Below are positions 1-7,275 of a stretch of DNA of 7,275 nt, in pieces. The translations under genes and the position numbers were made by a program. Source of the DNA: Paraprevotella sp. Lineage in GTDB: Bacteria; Bacteroidota; Bacteroidia; Bacteroidales; Bacteroidaceae. Position 1 is the first letter of the stretch. Every line of letters starts with the position of its first letter. The notes beneath the pieces are model-generated. The model saw only the letters and a program-made list of their open reading frames with translations. It was not told the origin of the DNA and did no database searches. The DNA lies in the NCBI GenBank assembly GCA_017630975.1, contig JAGBUF010000248.1, forward strand, positions 1-7,275, read 5' to 3'.

Positions 1-2094
1 ACCGCCCTCTCAGACGAAGAGGTAATCTATAAAGAAGAACACAGCAAATTATACTATTTACGCTATATGGTGGAGGGCGACGCCGAAGGACGCTACGCCA
101 TTGTGGCAACAACCCGTCCGGAAACCATCATGGGCGATACTGCCATGTGCATCAACCCCAACGACCCGAAGAACACCTGGCTGAAAGGCAAGAAGGTCAT
201 CGTTCCATTGGTAGGTCGTACCATTCCAGTTATTGAAGACGACTATGTAGACATTGAATTCGGAACAGGATGTCTGAAGGTGACACCTGCGCACGATGTG
301 AATGACTACATGTTGGGAGAAAAATACAATCTTCCTTCCATTGACATCTTCAACGACAATGGAACACTGAGCGAGGCTGCCGGAATGTATGTCGGTATGG
401 ACCGTTTTGATGTACGCAAACAAATCTGCAAGGATTTGGAGGCTGCAGGACTTTTAGAAAAGGTAGAAGATTACACCAACAAGGTGGGTTGTTCTGAACG
501 TACAAATGTTCCTATTGAACCAAAATTGTCAATGCAATGGTTCCTCAAAATGGAACATCTGGCTAAGATTGCCTTGGAACCCGTTATGAACGACGATATT
601 AAGTTCTACCCAGCCAAATACAAGAACACTTACCGTCATTGGATGGAAAACATCAAGGATTGGTGCATCAGTCGCCAGTTGTGGTGGGGACACCGTATCC
701 CGGCATATTACCTTCCGGAAGGTGGTTTTGTAGTGGCCGAGACTGCGGAAAAGGCGCTTGAGTTGGCTAAAGAAAAGACGGGTAATGCACAACTTACACT
801 CGCTGATTTACGTCAGGATGAGGATGCTCTTGACACATGGTTCTCCTCTTGGTTATGGCCCATCTCTTTGTTTGACGGTATCAACAACCCCGGCAACGAA
901 GAAATGCAATACTACTATCCTACTGCCGACCTTGTTACAGGTCCGGATATTATCTTCTTCTGGGTGGCACGTATGATTATGGCAGGCTACGAATATGAAG
1001 GAAAGATGCCATTCAAAAATGTATATTTCACCGGTATCGTTCGCGATAAACTGGGACGCAAGATGAGCAAATCATTAGGCAACAGCCCGGACCCATTGGA
1101 TTTGATCGAACGCTTTGGCGCTGACGGTGTTCGTATGGGTATGATGCTTTCCGCTCCTGCCGGTAACGATATCCTGTTTGATGACACGCTCTGTGAACAA
1201 GGACGAAACTTCAATAATAAAATCTGGAATGCCTTCCGTCTCGTTAAGGGATGGCAAACAGCAGATATCGAGCAACCGGAGAGCGCAGCCATTGCAACTC
1301 AATGGTTTGAAGCTATGCTGAAAACAACGGCAGCAGAAGTGACCGACTTGTTCGGTAAATACCGTTTGAGCGAAGCTTTGATGGCTGTTTACAAGTTATT
1401 CTGGGACGAATTCTCCAGTTGGTACTTGGAAATGATTAAACCGACATACGGACAACCTATTGATAAAAAGACATACGAAGTAACTTTGCGCTTCTTTGAT
1501 GTACTGCTGAAGTTGTTGCATCCGTTCATGCCATTCATCACAGAGGAATTATGGCAACACATCTACGACCGTCTGCCCGGCGAGAGCATCATGATTTCTC
1601 CACTCCACATGGCGGCTCCAACAGAGGAAGACAATGCATTGATTACTCATATCGAGAATGTGAAAAACATCGTTGCAGGTGTACGTACCGTTCGTAATCA
1701 AAAGAATATCGCACCGAAAGAGACATTGACATTGGAAGTGGTAGGTGAAAATCCTGAAGCGGCTTATGACAGCGTCACCATGAAGATGGCCAATTTGAGC
1801 CATATTGATATTGTTGCACAAAAAGGAGAAGGTACTGCAGCATTCATGGTCGGTACCACAGAATTTGCTGTTCCTCTCGGCAACCTTATTGATGTGGAAG
1901 CTGAAATCGCTAAACAAGAAGCTGAATTGAAACACTTAGAAGGTTTCCTCATCAGCGTACAGAAAAAACTCTCCAACGAACGTTTCGTTGCCAACGCTCC
2001 GGTTGCTGTCGTTGAAATGGAACGTAAGAAACAAGCTGACGCTGAGAGCAAGATTGCAGCTCTCAAAGAGAGTTTGGCTAAACTGAAGAAGTAA
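1..2094 (+). CDS. valS: Valyl-tRNA synthetase, C-terminal part (5' end outside window)
   Basis: Class I aminoacyl-tRNA synthetase that charges tRNA-Val with valine in the cytoplasm and hydrolyses mischarged Thr-tRNA-Val. The reading frame is open from base 1, giving 697 residues; bacterial ValRS is usually about 870-950, so roughly 180 residues including the HIGH motif are missing upstream. In window numbering, the editing (CP1) domain shows TRPET at 38-42 and the conserved AHDVNDY at 97-103. The return to the catalytic core is [14 protein letters not shown] at 221-234, followed by DTWFSS at 278-283 and the catalytic loop KMSKS at 354-358 (bases 1060-1074). The helical anticodon-binding domain follows ([22 protein letters not shown]). 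The last 65 or so residues are a Lys/Glu/Ala-rich coiled-coil arm typical of ValRS. No Cys zinc ribbon follows GHRIP, as in the E. coli enzyme. The frame is intact to TAA at 2092-2094. The ATG at 67 is internal, not the start. Identification is secure. Confidence 0.98.
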   Translation, partial: TALSDEEVIYKEEHSKLYYLRYMVEGDAEGRYAIVATTRPETIMGDTAMCINPNDPKNTWLKGKKVIVPLVGRTIPVIEDDYVDIEFGTGCLKVTPAHDVNDYMLGEKYNLPSIDIFNDNGTLSEAAGMYVGMDRFDVRKQICKDLEAAGLLEKVEDYTNKVGCSERTNVPIEPKLSMQWFLKMEHLAKIALEPVMNDDIKFYPAKYKNTYRHWMENIKDWCISRQLWWGHRIPAYYLPEGGFVVAETAEKALELAKEKTGNAQLTLADLRQDEDALDTWFSSWLWPISLFDGINNPGNEEMQYYYPTADLVTGPDIIFFWVARMIMAGYEYEGKMPFKNVYFTGIVRDKLGRKMSKSLGNSPDPLDLIERFGADGVRMGMMLSAPAGNDILFDDTLCEQGRNFNNKIWNAFRLVKGWQTADIEQPESAAIATQWFEAMLKTTAAEVTDLFGKYRLSEALMAVYKLFWDEFSSWYLEMIKPTYGQPIDKKTYEVTLRFFDVLLKLLHPFMPFITEELWQHIYDRLPGESIMISPLHMAAPTEEDNALITHIENVKNIVAGVRTVRNQKNIAPKETLTLEVVGENPEAAYDSVTMKMANLSHIDIVAQKGEGTAAFMVGTTEFAVPLGNLIDVEAEIAKQEAELKHLEGFLISVQKKLSNERFVANAPVAVVEMERKKQADAESKIAALKESLAKLKK

Positions 2095-2110
2095 GTCATC
2101 TGACATATAA

Positions 2111-2150
2111 CAAAGCGAGGCAGTGGATACACCGCCTCGCTTTGCTTTAT
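2111..2150 (+). terminator. Rho-independent terminator of valS, possibly shared with the convergent lipoprotein gene
   Basis: A perfect 11-bp inverted repeat (CAAAGCGAGGC at 2111-2121, GCCTCGCTTTG at 2134-2144) begins 16 bases after the valS stop. Inside it an A/C mismatch is followed by three more pairs (GTG/CAC) closing a GATA loop. On the + strand the right arm runs into CTTTGCTTTAT, a short interrupted T-rich tail. On the - strand the tail is only TTATATG, so termination of the convergent gene ending at 2159 is plausible but weaker. The repeat sits between two convergent stop codons 64 bp apart, where a shared terminator is expected. Confidence 0.85.
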
Positions 2151-2158
2151 AAATCCAA

Positions 2159-3403
2159 CTATGGGATGGTAAATTTCAATCTTGCCTCCCAATTGTATTT
2201 TATAGGCACTACGCTATTAGGCCTGTCTTCAAGCCAAAAATCGCTATATATGGTGATACTGTTATAGCCCTTTTGTGCCTCGTATCTCAGGCCCTTACCA
2301 CCATTCGCATCGGGATTGGAGCAATAAATGCCTCCATAAACATAATATTTACCTGTGGAAGGATTATAAGTCCATTCTACTCTATCTGTCTTCCCATCAA
2401 TATATTGAGCATAACTGTCATAACTTAGTCCCGGACCGATAACATCTATCGTTGCATTTACCGTTCCAGAAGTTACAGTTGTCGTATTACCTGTGTTGTC
2501 GTCTGTATTATCGTTACCACCACCGGAATAAGCATCCTGAGTGATCACGATAAAAATACTACCCTCAAGACCAGAACCGTAATAAGAAGTATATTCTATC
2601 TCTATCTGTTGGGAACGTGGACTTGAAGATAAATTAAGATCTACATTCACTTTATATTTATTGGGATTTTCCCAATCATAACCTATTGATATAAATCCAT
2701 CAGAAGGAGTTGTCACTTTGAAGTAACCCACGCCTTGTCCGGTACTATTCAATTTTCCGCCATGCAATCTCGTGAATATCGCTTCAAGATCAAGACCATA
2801 TTCTCCTTTTTGATAGGTACAATTATACTTATTGTTTGACACATAAGTCAAATTCGTGCTTTTAATAGCAGGGACTACACTGGTAAACAAGTAGACTGTG
2901 CCTACCTCAGGTAACAGATTCTCCCCTCCCGGTTTGTATAAACAATTATTGTAGTAGGCAAACAGCTCCCCATCCAACTCATCTCCATCCTCACGTATCA
3001 CCAAGGTATTGGCAGTCAATTGCGTCAAGGTCAATTCGTCCCATGTTTCTTCTTCGTCGAATTCTCCATTTTCATCATAAAAAACGACTTTTAAGACTGC
3101 ATTGTTTCCTTGAACAAATAATGTTCCACTGAATGAGGAATATTCATCGTCCCCTTCATACCATCTTCCTGTAACACTCATGTCTCTGTTGATGGTGATA
3201 CGTTCAAGATACTCTTCATCTCCTTCTGGTTCTTTTCCCAACCAACTTCCGTAAATATTCTCCAAATTCATCACACCAGATGAGCCTCCGCCATCCGGAT
3301 CTTCAACTCCGGGTGGTTCAGGAGTAGGATCGTTTTCACCGGAACACGAAGAAACCAGCAAAAGCGAAATGAACGCTATTGCCAAAAAATTCAACTTTTC
3401 CAT
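2159..3403 (-). CDS. Predicted surface-exposed lipoprotein with lipocalin-like and BACON-like domains, function unknown
   Basis: 414 residues ending in TAG. I chose the ATG at 3401-3403 because it starts directly with a lipoprotein signal peptide: MEK, a hydrophobic stretch (residues 4-17) and lipobox VSSC with the acylated Cys at 20. The ATG 17 codons upstream (3454) would add a polar extension before the signal. After the Cys comes SGEND and a Pro/Asp/Gly-rich tether (21-43); acidic residues there resemble the Bacteroidales surface lipoprotein export signal. Residues about 44-155 have the pattern of lipocalin-like beta domains (IYGSWLG near the start, LTLTQLTANTLVI near the end). Residues about 205-291 end in SPRSQQIEIEY...GSIFIVITQDA, which resembles a BACON domain. 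A Gly/Asn/Asp/Thr linker (293-311) leads to a Tyr-rich C-terminal region (312-414) I do not recognise. The leader is A-rich (CTTAAACTTAAATCTT before ATG) with no Shine-Dalgarno. The gene is visibly more AT-rich than its neighbours. Ligand and role are unknown; domain calls are by eye. Confidence 0.85.
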   Translation of the reverse strand: MEKLNFLAIAFISLLLVSSCSGENDPTPEPPGVEDPDGGGSSGVMNLENIYGSWLGKEPEGDEEYLERITINRDMSVTGRWYEGDDEYSSFSGTLFVQGNNAVLKVVFYDENGEFDEEETWDELTLTQLTANTLVIREDGDELDGELFAYYNNCLYKPGGENLLPEVGTVYLFTSVVPAIKSTNLTYVSNNKYNCTYQKGEYGLDLEAIFTRLHGGKLNSTGQGVGYFKVTTPSDGFISIGYDWENPNKYKVNVDLNLSSSPRSQQIEIEYTSYYGSGLEGSIFIVITQDAYSGGGNDNTDDNTGNTTTVTSGTVNATIDVIGPGLSYDSYAQYIDGKTDRVEWTYNPSTGKYYVYGGIYCSNPDANGGKGLRYEAQKGYNSITIYSDFWLEDRPNSVVPIKYNWEARLKFTIP

Positions 3404-3438
3404 AAGATTTAAGTTTAAGTTAGTTTTTCTGTATAATA

Positions 3439-3476
3439 GATTGTATTCCCTCAACGGTCCGGTTGGAGAAACAATC
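3439..3476 (-). other. Bulged inverted repeat between the acidic-protein gene and the lipoprotein gene
   Basis: On the - strand the RNA would fold as GATTGT/ACAATC (6 pairs), then TTCTC/GGGAA (5 pairs, one G-U), then CAAC/GTTG (4 pairs), with two single-base bulges and a CGGACC loop. It begins three bases after the stop codon of the upstream gene and ends about 35 bases before the lipoprotein ATG. The sequence after it (TATTATACAG) is not a good U-tract, so it is either a weak terminator or attenuator, a 3'-end stabilising structure, or a leader element of the lipoprotein mRNA. The pairing is seen directly; the function is inference. Confidence 0.45.
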
Positions 3477-3479
3477 GTC

Positions 3480-3920
3480 TTACTCTGCCAGCAGATTCTT
3501 CAGGAAGCCATCCAGGTCTTCATCCAATCCTTTCAGCAAATCGCCATCCAAAATAACAGTATCATCATCAACGAGGAAAAGGTCAGTCAGTGTTTCCTTT
3601 TCATCGTCCACCAATACAAAAGAATAAGGTTTGAGGATAGAAAGAGATTCCATCGTTTCTTTCATACCTTGAATACACTGCTTAAGAATGGGTGCCACCT
3701 CACCATAGAAATCCTCTTCAGGCGACTCAATCCATTGCTCCACCACGCAACGTGTCAATTCATCATCGTCATCATTGAATGCCAACAATTCACCGGAGTC
3801 TGCTTTGACTTGCAAGTGGATATCTGTCAACATCAATTCCTCTTTCCCTTGCGGATATTTTGCCGCCACTTTCTTTAACGCACGCTCGATTTGTTGTATG
3901 GTTTGCAATGTCGCTTTCAT
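3480..3920 (-). CDS. Conserved-looking acidic hypothetical protein
   Basis: 146 residues, ATG at 3918-3920, stop TAA at 3480-3482. I do not recognise the family. There is no signal peptide or membrane segment, so it is predicted cytoplasmic. By hand count it has 34 Asp/Glu against 14 Lys/Arg, so it is strongly acidic. Residues 1-25 look like an amphipathic helix with several basic residues (IERALKKVAAKYPQGKEE). A strand-like segment (LMLTDIHLQVKADSGELLAF, 29-48) follows, then an acidic patch FNDDDDEL (48-55). The middle (56-90) is helical. The end alternates hydrophobic and acidic residues (FVLVDDE, LFLVDDDTVIL, GLDEDLDGFLKNLLAE). The start is supported by a candidate promoter 32 bases upstream and an A-rich leader (AAAGTTTAAAACT before ATG). 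It lies 174 bp downstream of secA on the same strand, but a terminator and promoter lie between, so it is probably a separate transcription unit. A coding gene is likely because the frame is intact, composition is protein-like and the flanking signals fit. Confidence 0.85.
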   Translation of the reverse strand: MKATLQTIQQIERALKKVAAKYPQGKEELMLTDIHLQVKADSGELLAFNDDDDELTRCVVEQWIESPEEDFYGEVAPILKQCIQGMKETMESLSILKPYSFVLVDDEKETLTDLFLVDDDTVILDGDLLKGLDEDLDGFLKNLLAE

Positions 3921-3951
3921 AGTTTTAAACTTTGCTTCCTATTGTAAGACT

Positions 3952-3980
3952 CAAAAGTACAAAAAAAAAGTTAAAAGCAA
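3952..3980 (-). promoter_or_regulatory. Candidate Bacteroides-type promoter for the acidic-protein gene
   Basis: On the - strand TACTTTTG (3952-3959) is an exact match to the Bacteroides -7 consensus TAnnTTTG. A TTG core of a -33 element (3978-3980) lies 18 bases upstream, close to the usual spacing of about 19-21. Transcription would begin near 3945, leaving a leader of about 25 bases before the ATG at 3920. The spacer contains a T9 run (A9 on the + strand, 3961-3969). The site lies downstream of the secA terminator, as an independent promoter should. The sequence match is direct; activity is inferred. Confidence 0.6.
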
Positions 3981-3990
3981 GAGGAAACAA

Positions 3991-4013
3991 AAGAAAAAGC
4001 AGGACATCCGTCC
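3991..4013 (-). terminator. Possible weak second hairpin with T-rich tail after secA
   Basis: On the - strand GGAC, GGAT loop, GTCC (4002-4013) is followed by TGCTTTTTCTTTTG. The 4-bp stem is too short to be convincing alone, but it lies just past the main secA terminator and could catch readthrough. It may equally be chance in a strongly purine/pyrimidine-skewed stretch (3953-4000 is almost all purine on the + strand). Confidence 0.25.
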
Positions 4014-4021
4014 AAAAAGTC

Positions 4022-4067
4022 AAAAAAACACTCCGGACAATAGCATCGTTCACTATCTGTCCGGAGT
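4022..4067 (-). terminator. Rho-independent terminator of secA
   Basis: A perfect 10-bp inverted repeat (4030-4039 and 4058-4067; ACTCCGGACA / TGTCCGGAGT) is extended inward by ATAG/CTAT across a single bulged base. It starts 27 bases after the secA stop. In the secA transcript it is followed by GTTTTTTTGACTTTTTGG, a strong U-tract (A7 at 4022-4028 on the + strand). The + strand side has ATTTTAT, so weak bidirectional activity is possible, but no + strand gene reads into it. Confidence 0.92.
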
Positions 4068-4094
4068 ATTTTATCCTATATTCTATCAGTTATA

Positions 4095-7000
4095 CTACAA
4101 TCCTCGTCCATGACAATTCTTGAATTTCTTACCGCTTCCACATGGACATGGGTCGTTGCGTCCGGGCAACTTATCTGCCACAATCGGTTGTTGCTTACGC
4201 GGACCGCGTGTATCCTGATGGGCTGCAGCTTCTTGATTGGGATCGGTCAAGTCTGAACGCGACTCAACATATCTTTCCTTTTTGGTCGTTTCAGGAGCCG
4301 CTTCGCGTACTTCCTGCGGATCCTGCATCGGAATCTGTCCACGCATCAATACACTGATGGTCTGGTTGTTGATTTTGTTCACCATGCTGTCGAACAACTT
4401 CACACTTTCCAACTTGAATATCAACAATGGATCCTTTTGCTCATAACTTGCATTCTGCACCGAATGTTTCAATTCATCCAACTCACGCAAGTTCTCTTTC
4501 CAAGCCTCGTCAATCGTGTGCAACATAATGGCCTTCTCAAATGCCTTAATCAGCGAACGACATTCTGTTTCGTAAGCTTCCTTCAAAGGAGTGGAGATTT
4601 GGTAAACACGACGACCATCCGTTATCGGCACCATGATATTTTCATACATCTGTCCTTGGGTCTCGTACACTTGTTTGATGACGGGATACGCCACTGTTGC
4701 CAACATATCGGTCTTTTGTTTGAAACGTTCCATTGTAGCCTGGAAAGCCTTCTCACAAAGTTCCTCACGCTTCATCTCCATGAATTCTGTTTCGGCAAAC
4801 GGCACCTCCATCGCAAACACCTCGATGAATCCTTCCTTGCATCCTTGGTAGTCATTATTCTCTATGATATTTACCGTACGGTCCCATATCATATTGGCAA
4901 TATCCATGCCGATACGTTCACCCATCAAAGCATGACGACGTTTTTCGTACACCACCGTACGCTGTTTGTTCATCACATCATCATATTCCAACAAGCGTTT
5001 ACGTACACCGAAATGATTCTCCTCTACCTTTTTCTGAGCACGCTCAATGGCATTGCTAATCATCTTGTGTTCAATCATCTCTCCGTCCTCAAAGCCTAAA
5101 CGGTCCATGATATTGGCAATACGTTCACTGGCAAACAAGCGCATGAGCTTGTCTTCCAACGAAACAAAGAAGACAGAGGAACCCGGGTCACCTTGACGAC
5201 CGGAACGACCACGCAACTGACGGTCCACACGACGACTCTCATGACGCTCAGTACCGATAATTGCCAAACCGCCGGCAGCCTTCACCTCATCGCTCAACTT
5301 GATATCGGTACCACGACCCGCCATATTAGTGGCAATGGTCACCGTACTGCTCTGACCTGCCTTAGCGACGATATCTGCTTCTTGCTGATGCAATTTCGCA
5401 TTCAATACATTATGAGGAATCTTGCGCATACTCAGCATCTTGCTCAACATCTCAGAGATCTCTACAGATGTGGTTCCGACCAATACCGGACGACCGGCTT
5501 TGACCATCTCCTCTATCTCCTGAATGACCGCCTTATACTTCTCACGTTGTGTTTTGTAGACACGGTCATTCATATCATTACGCGCGATAGGACGATTGGT
5601 AGGTATCTCCACCACATCCAATTTATAGATATCCCAGAACTCACCTGCTTCTGTAATAGCTGTACCGGTCATACCGGACAACTTATGATACATACGGAAG
5701 TAATTCTGCAATGTAATCGTAGCGAAAGTTTGTGTGGCAGCCTGTATCTTCACATGCTCCTTCGCCTCAACAGCTTGATGCAAACCGTCACTCCAACGAC
5801 GACCGTCCATGATACGACCGGTCTGTTCATCAACAATCTTCACCTCTCCGTTCATGATGACATACTCGTCATCACGATTGAACATGGTATATGCTTTCAA
5901 CAGTTGTTGCAAGGTGTGCATACGTTCACTCTTGATGGCAAAATCTGAGAAGAGCTGATCCTTCTTGATGACACGCTCTTCGTCTGTCAACGTAGCATCA
6001 GCTTCCAGCTCTGACATGGCAGACGTAATATCCGGCATGACGAACAAATCCGGATCTGAAGTATAACGTGCCAACCACGCAAAACCTTTATCCGTCAGGT
6101 CTACACTATTCAATTTCTCATCTACTACGAAGAACAATGGCTCTACCGCTTCGGGCATACGCTTATTATTGTTCTCCATATAGATTTCTTCGGTCTTCAA
6201 CATACCGGACTTGATGCCTTGCTCTGACAGATATTTAATCAAGGGCTTGTTCTTCGGAAGCGCCTTATGACTGCGATACAACTGCAAGAAACCCTGAGTC
6301 ACATTATCCTTATCACCCGACGCAATCATCTGCTTGGCTTCAGCCAAATAACGAGTTGCCAATTGACGTTGTTCATTGACCAACTTCTCCACCAATGGCT
6401 GATACTCTTCAAACAATTGGTCGTCACCTTTTGGCACCGGACCGGAAATAATCAACGGTGTACGTGCATCATCAATCAACACCGAGTCCACCTCATCGAC
6501 AATGGCATAGTTGTGTGCTCGTTGTACAAGATCCTGAGGATGTGATGCCATATTATCACGCAAGTAGTCGAAACCAAATTCATTGTTCGTTCCGAAAGTG
6601 ATGTCGGCCAGATAAGCACGACGGCGAGCCTCGCTATTGGGTTGATGTTTGTCAATACAATCCACGCTCAAACCATGGAACATATAAAGAGGTCCCATCC
6701 ATTCCGAGTCACGTTTTGCCAGATAGTCATTCACTGTCACCACATGCACACCATTACCTGTCAAAGCATTCAAGAACACCGGAAGCGTAGCCACAAGGGT
6801 TTTACCCTCACCGGTAGCCATCTCAGCAATTTTTCCCTGATGCAATACGACACCACCGAACAACTGAACATCATAGTGTATCATGTTCCATACTGTATCG
6901 TTTCCACCGGCTGACCAATGGTTGTGATAAACCGCCTTGTCACCTTCAATATCTACGAAATCATGCTTGGCAGCCAACTCCCTGTCAAAATCGTTGGCGG

Positions 7001-7275
7001 TAACAACAACCGTTTCAGCCTTGGCAAAACGCTCTGCTGTAGACTTCACAATAGAGAATACTTGTGGCATGACCTCATTCAATGCCACTTCATAACGCTC
7101 CAGCGCCTCTTTCTCCAACTTGTCTATTTGGGCGAACAAAGAAGAACGTTCCTCGATAGGAAGCTCCTCCACTTTCGCTTTCAACTCACCGATCTTCTGT
7201 TTGATGTCATTAGCAGATGCTTGCACATACGCTTTCACCTCTTGTGTTTTGGCACGAAGAGCATCGTTGTCCAAC
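4095..7275 (-). CDS. secA: Protein translocase ATPase SecA (N-terminal end outside window)
   Basis: Motor ATPase that drives unfolded preproteins through SecYEG at the inner membrane. 1,059 residues plus a partial codon are present, open to base 7275. The TTG at 7272-7274 is read here as an internal Leu codon because the SecA N-terminal helix (about 40 residues) is still missing. Numbering from that codon: Walker A ATGEGKT 153-159, NDYLAKRD 182-189, Walker B DEVD 260-263, [11 protein letters not shown] 491-501 after the preprotein-binding domain, SGMTGTA 533-539, the second motor domain with [10 protein letters not shown] 648-657 and [13 protein letters not shown] 686-698, then the helical scaffold ([12 protein letters not shown] 761-772; [18 protein letters not shown] 922-939). 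The C-terminal zinc-binding tail [13 protein letters not shown] (1043-1055) keeps the CXCX8CH pattern for SecB/phospholipid contact. Compared with E. coli SecA from memory, it has extra segments at about 86-130 and 283-375 and lacks the variable insert after GRGTD. Stop TAG at 4095-4097. It reads as a complete, functional housekeeping gene. Confidence 0.98.
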   Translation of the reverse strand, partial: LDNDALRAKTQEVKAYVQASANDIKQKIGELKAKVEELPIEERSSLFAQIDKLEKEALERYEVALNEVMPQVFSIVKSTAERFAKAETVVVTANDFDRELAAKHDFVDIEGDKAVYHNHWSAGGNDTVWNMIHYDVQLFGGVVLHQGKIAEMATGEGKTLVATLPVFLNALTGNGVHVVTVNDYLAKRDSEWMGPLYMFHGLSVDCIDKHQPNSEARRRAYLADITFGTNNEFGFDYLRDNMASHPQDLVQRAHNYAIVDEVDSVLIDDARTPLIISGPVPKGDDQLFEEYQPLVEKLVNEQRQLATRYLAEAKQMIASGDKDNVTQGFLQLYRSHKALPKNKPLIKYLSEQGIKSGMLKTEEIYMENNNKRMPEAVEPLFFVVDEKLNSVDLTDKGFAWLARYTSDPDLFVMPDITSAMSELEADATLTDEERVIKKDQLFSDFAIKSERMHTLQQLLKAYTMFNRDDEYVIMNGEVKIVDEQTGRIMDGRRWSDGLHQAVEAKEHVKIQAATQTFATITLQNYFRMYHKLSGMTGTAITEAGEFWDIYKLDVVEIPTNRPIARNDMNDRVYKTQREKYKAVIQEIEEMVKAGRPVLVGTTSVEISEMLSKMLSMRKIPHNVLNAKLHQQEADIVAKAGQSSTVTIATNMAGRGTDIKLSDEVKAAGGLAIIGTERHESRRVDRQLRGRSGRQGDPGSSVFFVSLEDKLMRLFASERIANIMDRLGFEDGEMIEHKMISNAIERAQKKVEENHFGVRKRLLEYDDVMNKQRTVVYEKRRHALMGERIGMDIANMIWDRTVNIIENNDYQGCKEGFIEVFAMEVPFAETEFMEMKREELCEKAFQATMERFKQKTDMLATVAYPVIKQVYETQGQMYENIMVPITDGRRVYQISTPLKEAYETECRSLIKAFEKAIMLHTIDEAWKENLRELDELKHSVQNASYEQKDPLLIFKLESVKLFDSMVNKINNQTISVLMRGQIPMQDPQEVREAAPETTKKERYVESRSDLTDPNQEAAAHQDTRGPRKQQPIVADKLPGRNDPCPCGSGKKFKNCHGRGL

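Noticed and set aside
1764..2192. 142-codon - strand frame over the end of valS and its terminator
   Set aside because: It reads antisense through the conserved ValRS coiled-coil and through the terminator hairpin; no supporting signals.
3404..3454. Upstream ATG for the lipoprotein (17 extra residues)
   Set aside because: It would place a polar Asn/Arg-rich extension before a textbook lipoprotein signal peptide; the internal ATG at 3403 fits much better.
3369..3878. 169-codon + strand frame spanning the lipoprotein start and the acidic gene
   Set aside because: It runs antisense across two better supported genes and their intergenic hairpin; its composition mirrors the acidic gene.
2095..4094. 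Search for a defence system, insertion sequence, toxin-antitoxin pair or CRISPR in the non-housekeeping part
   Set aside because: No transposase, nuclease, direct-repeat array, terminal repeats or paired small genes are visible; only the lipoprotein and the acidic protein are supported.
3775..4123. Two overlapping + strand frames through the secA-acidic gene spacer
   Set aside because: They read through the purine tract as Lys-rich nonsense and cross the promoter and terminator of the - strand genes.
4437..5099. 220-codon open frame on the + strand inside secA
   Set aside because: Antisense to the conserved helical scaffold region of SecA, with His/Phe/Leu-rich low-credibility composition and no start signals.
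5193..5948. 251-codon open frame on the + strand inside secA
   Set aside because: It lies wholly antisense to conserved SecA motor sequence; its Thr/His/Leu-rich product is what reverse-complemented codons give, and no leader or promoter precedes it.
7272..7274. TTG as the start of secA
   Set aside because: SecA homologues have an N-terminal helix of about 40 residues before this point, and the frame remains open to the window edge.

Overview
The window looks like chromosomal core DNA from a Bacteroidota, most likely Bacteroides or a close relative. The evidence is the long form of SecA with Bacteroidota-type extra segments, a match to the -7 element TAnnTTTG used by the Bacteroides housekeeping sigma factor, A-rich leaders without Shine-Dalgarno sequences, and a lipoprotein with a Bacteroidales-style layout (acidic stretch after the lipobox cysteine, lipocalin-like domain, BACON-like domain). 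Species was not determined.

Layout. Positions 1-2094 (+) hold the C-terminal four fifths of valyl-tRNA synthetase (valS), whose start lies upstream of the window. A strong hairpin at 2111-2144 separates it from the convergent gene at 2159-3403 (-), an uncharacterised 414-residue predicted surface lipoprotein. Upstream of that on the same strand, after a 76-bp gap with a bulged hairpin, is a 146-residue very acidic protein of unknown function (3480-3920, -). It has its own candidate promoter at 3952-3980. A 174-bp intergenic stretch then carries this promoter and a strong rho-independent terminator (4022-4067). Positions 4095-7275 (-) hold nearly all of secA, the ATPase of the Sec export pathway; only its N-terminal end lies beyond the window.

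How the genes relate. valS (translation) and secA (secretion) are essential housekeeping genes. The two genes between them are the poorly known part. The lipoprotein would itself need the Sec pathway, but nothing in the sequence ties it functionally to secA. The terminator and promoter between secA and the small acidic gene argue for separate transcription units. The acidic gene and the lipoprotein gene may be partly co-transcribed, because I found no convincing promoter between them.

I found no mobile element, CRISPR array, tRNA or rRNA, and no evidence of a previously undescribed multi-gene system. The items most worth checking are the lipoprotein and the acidic secA-adjacent protein.
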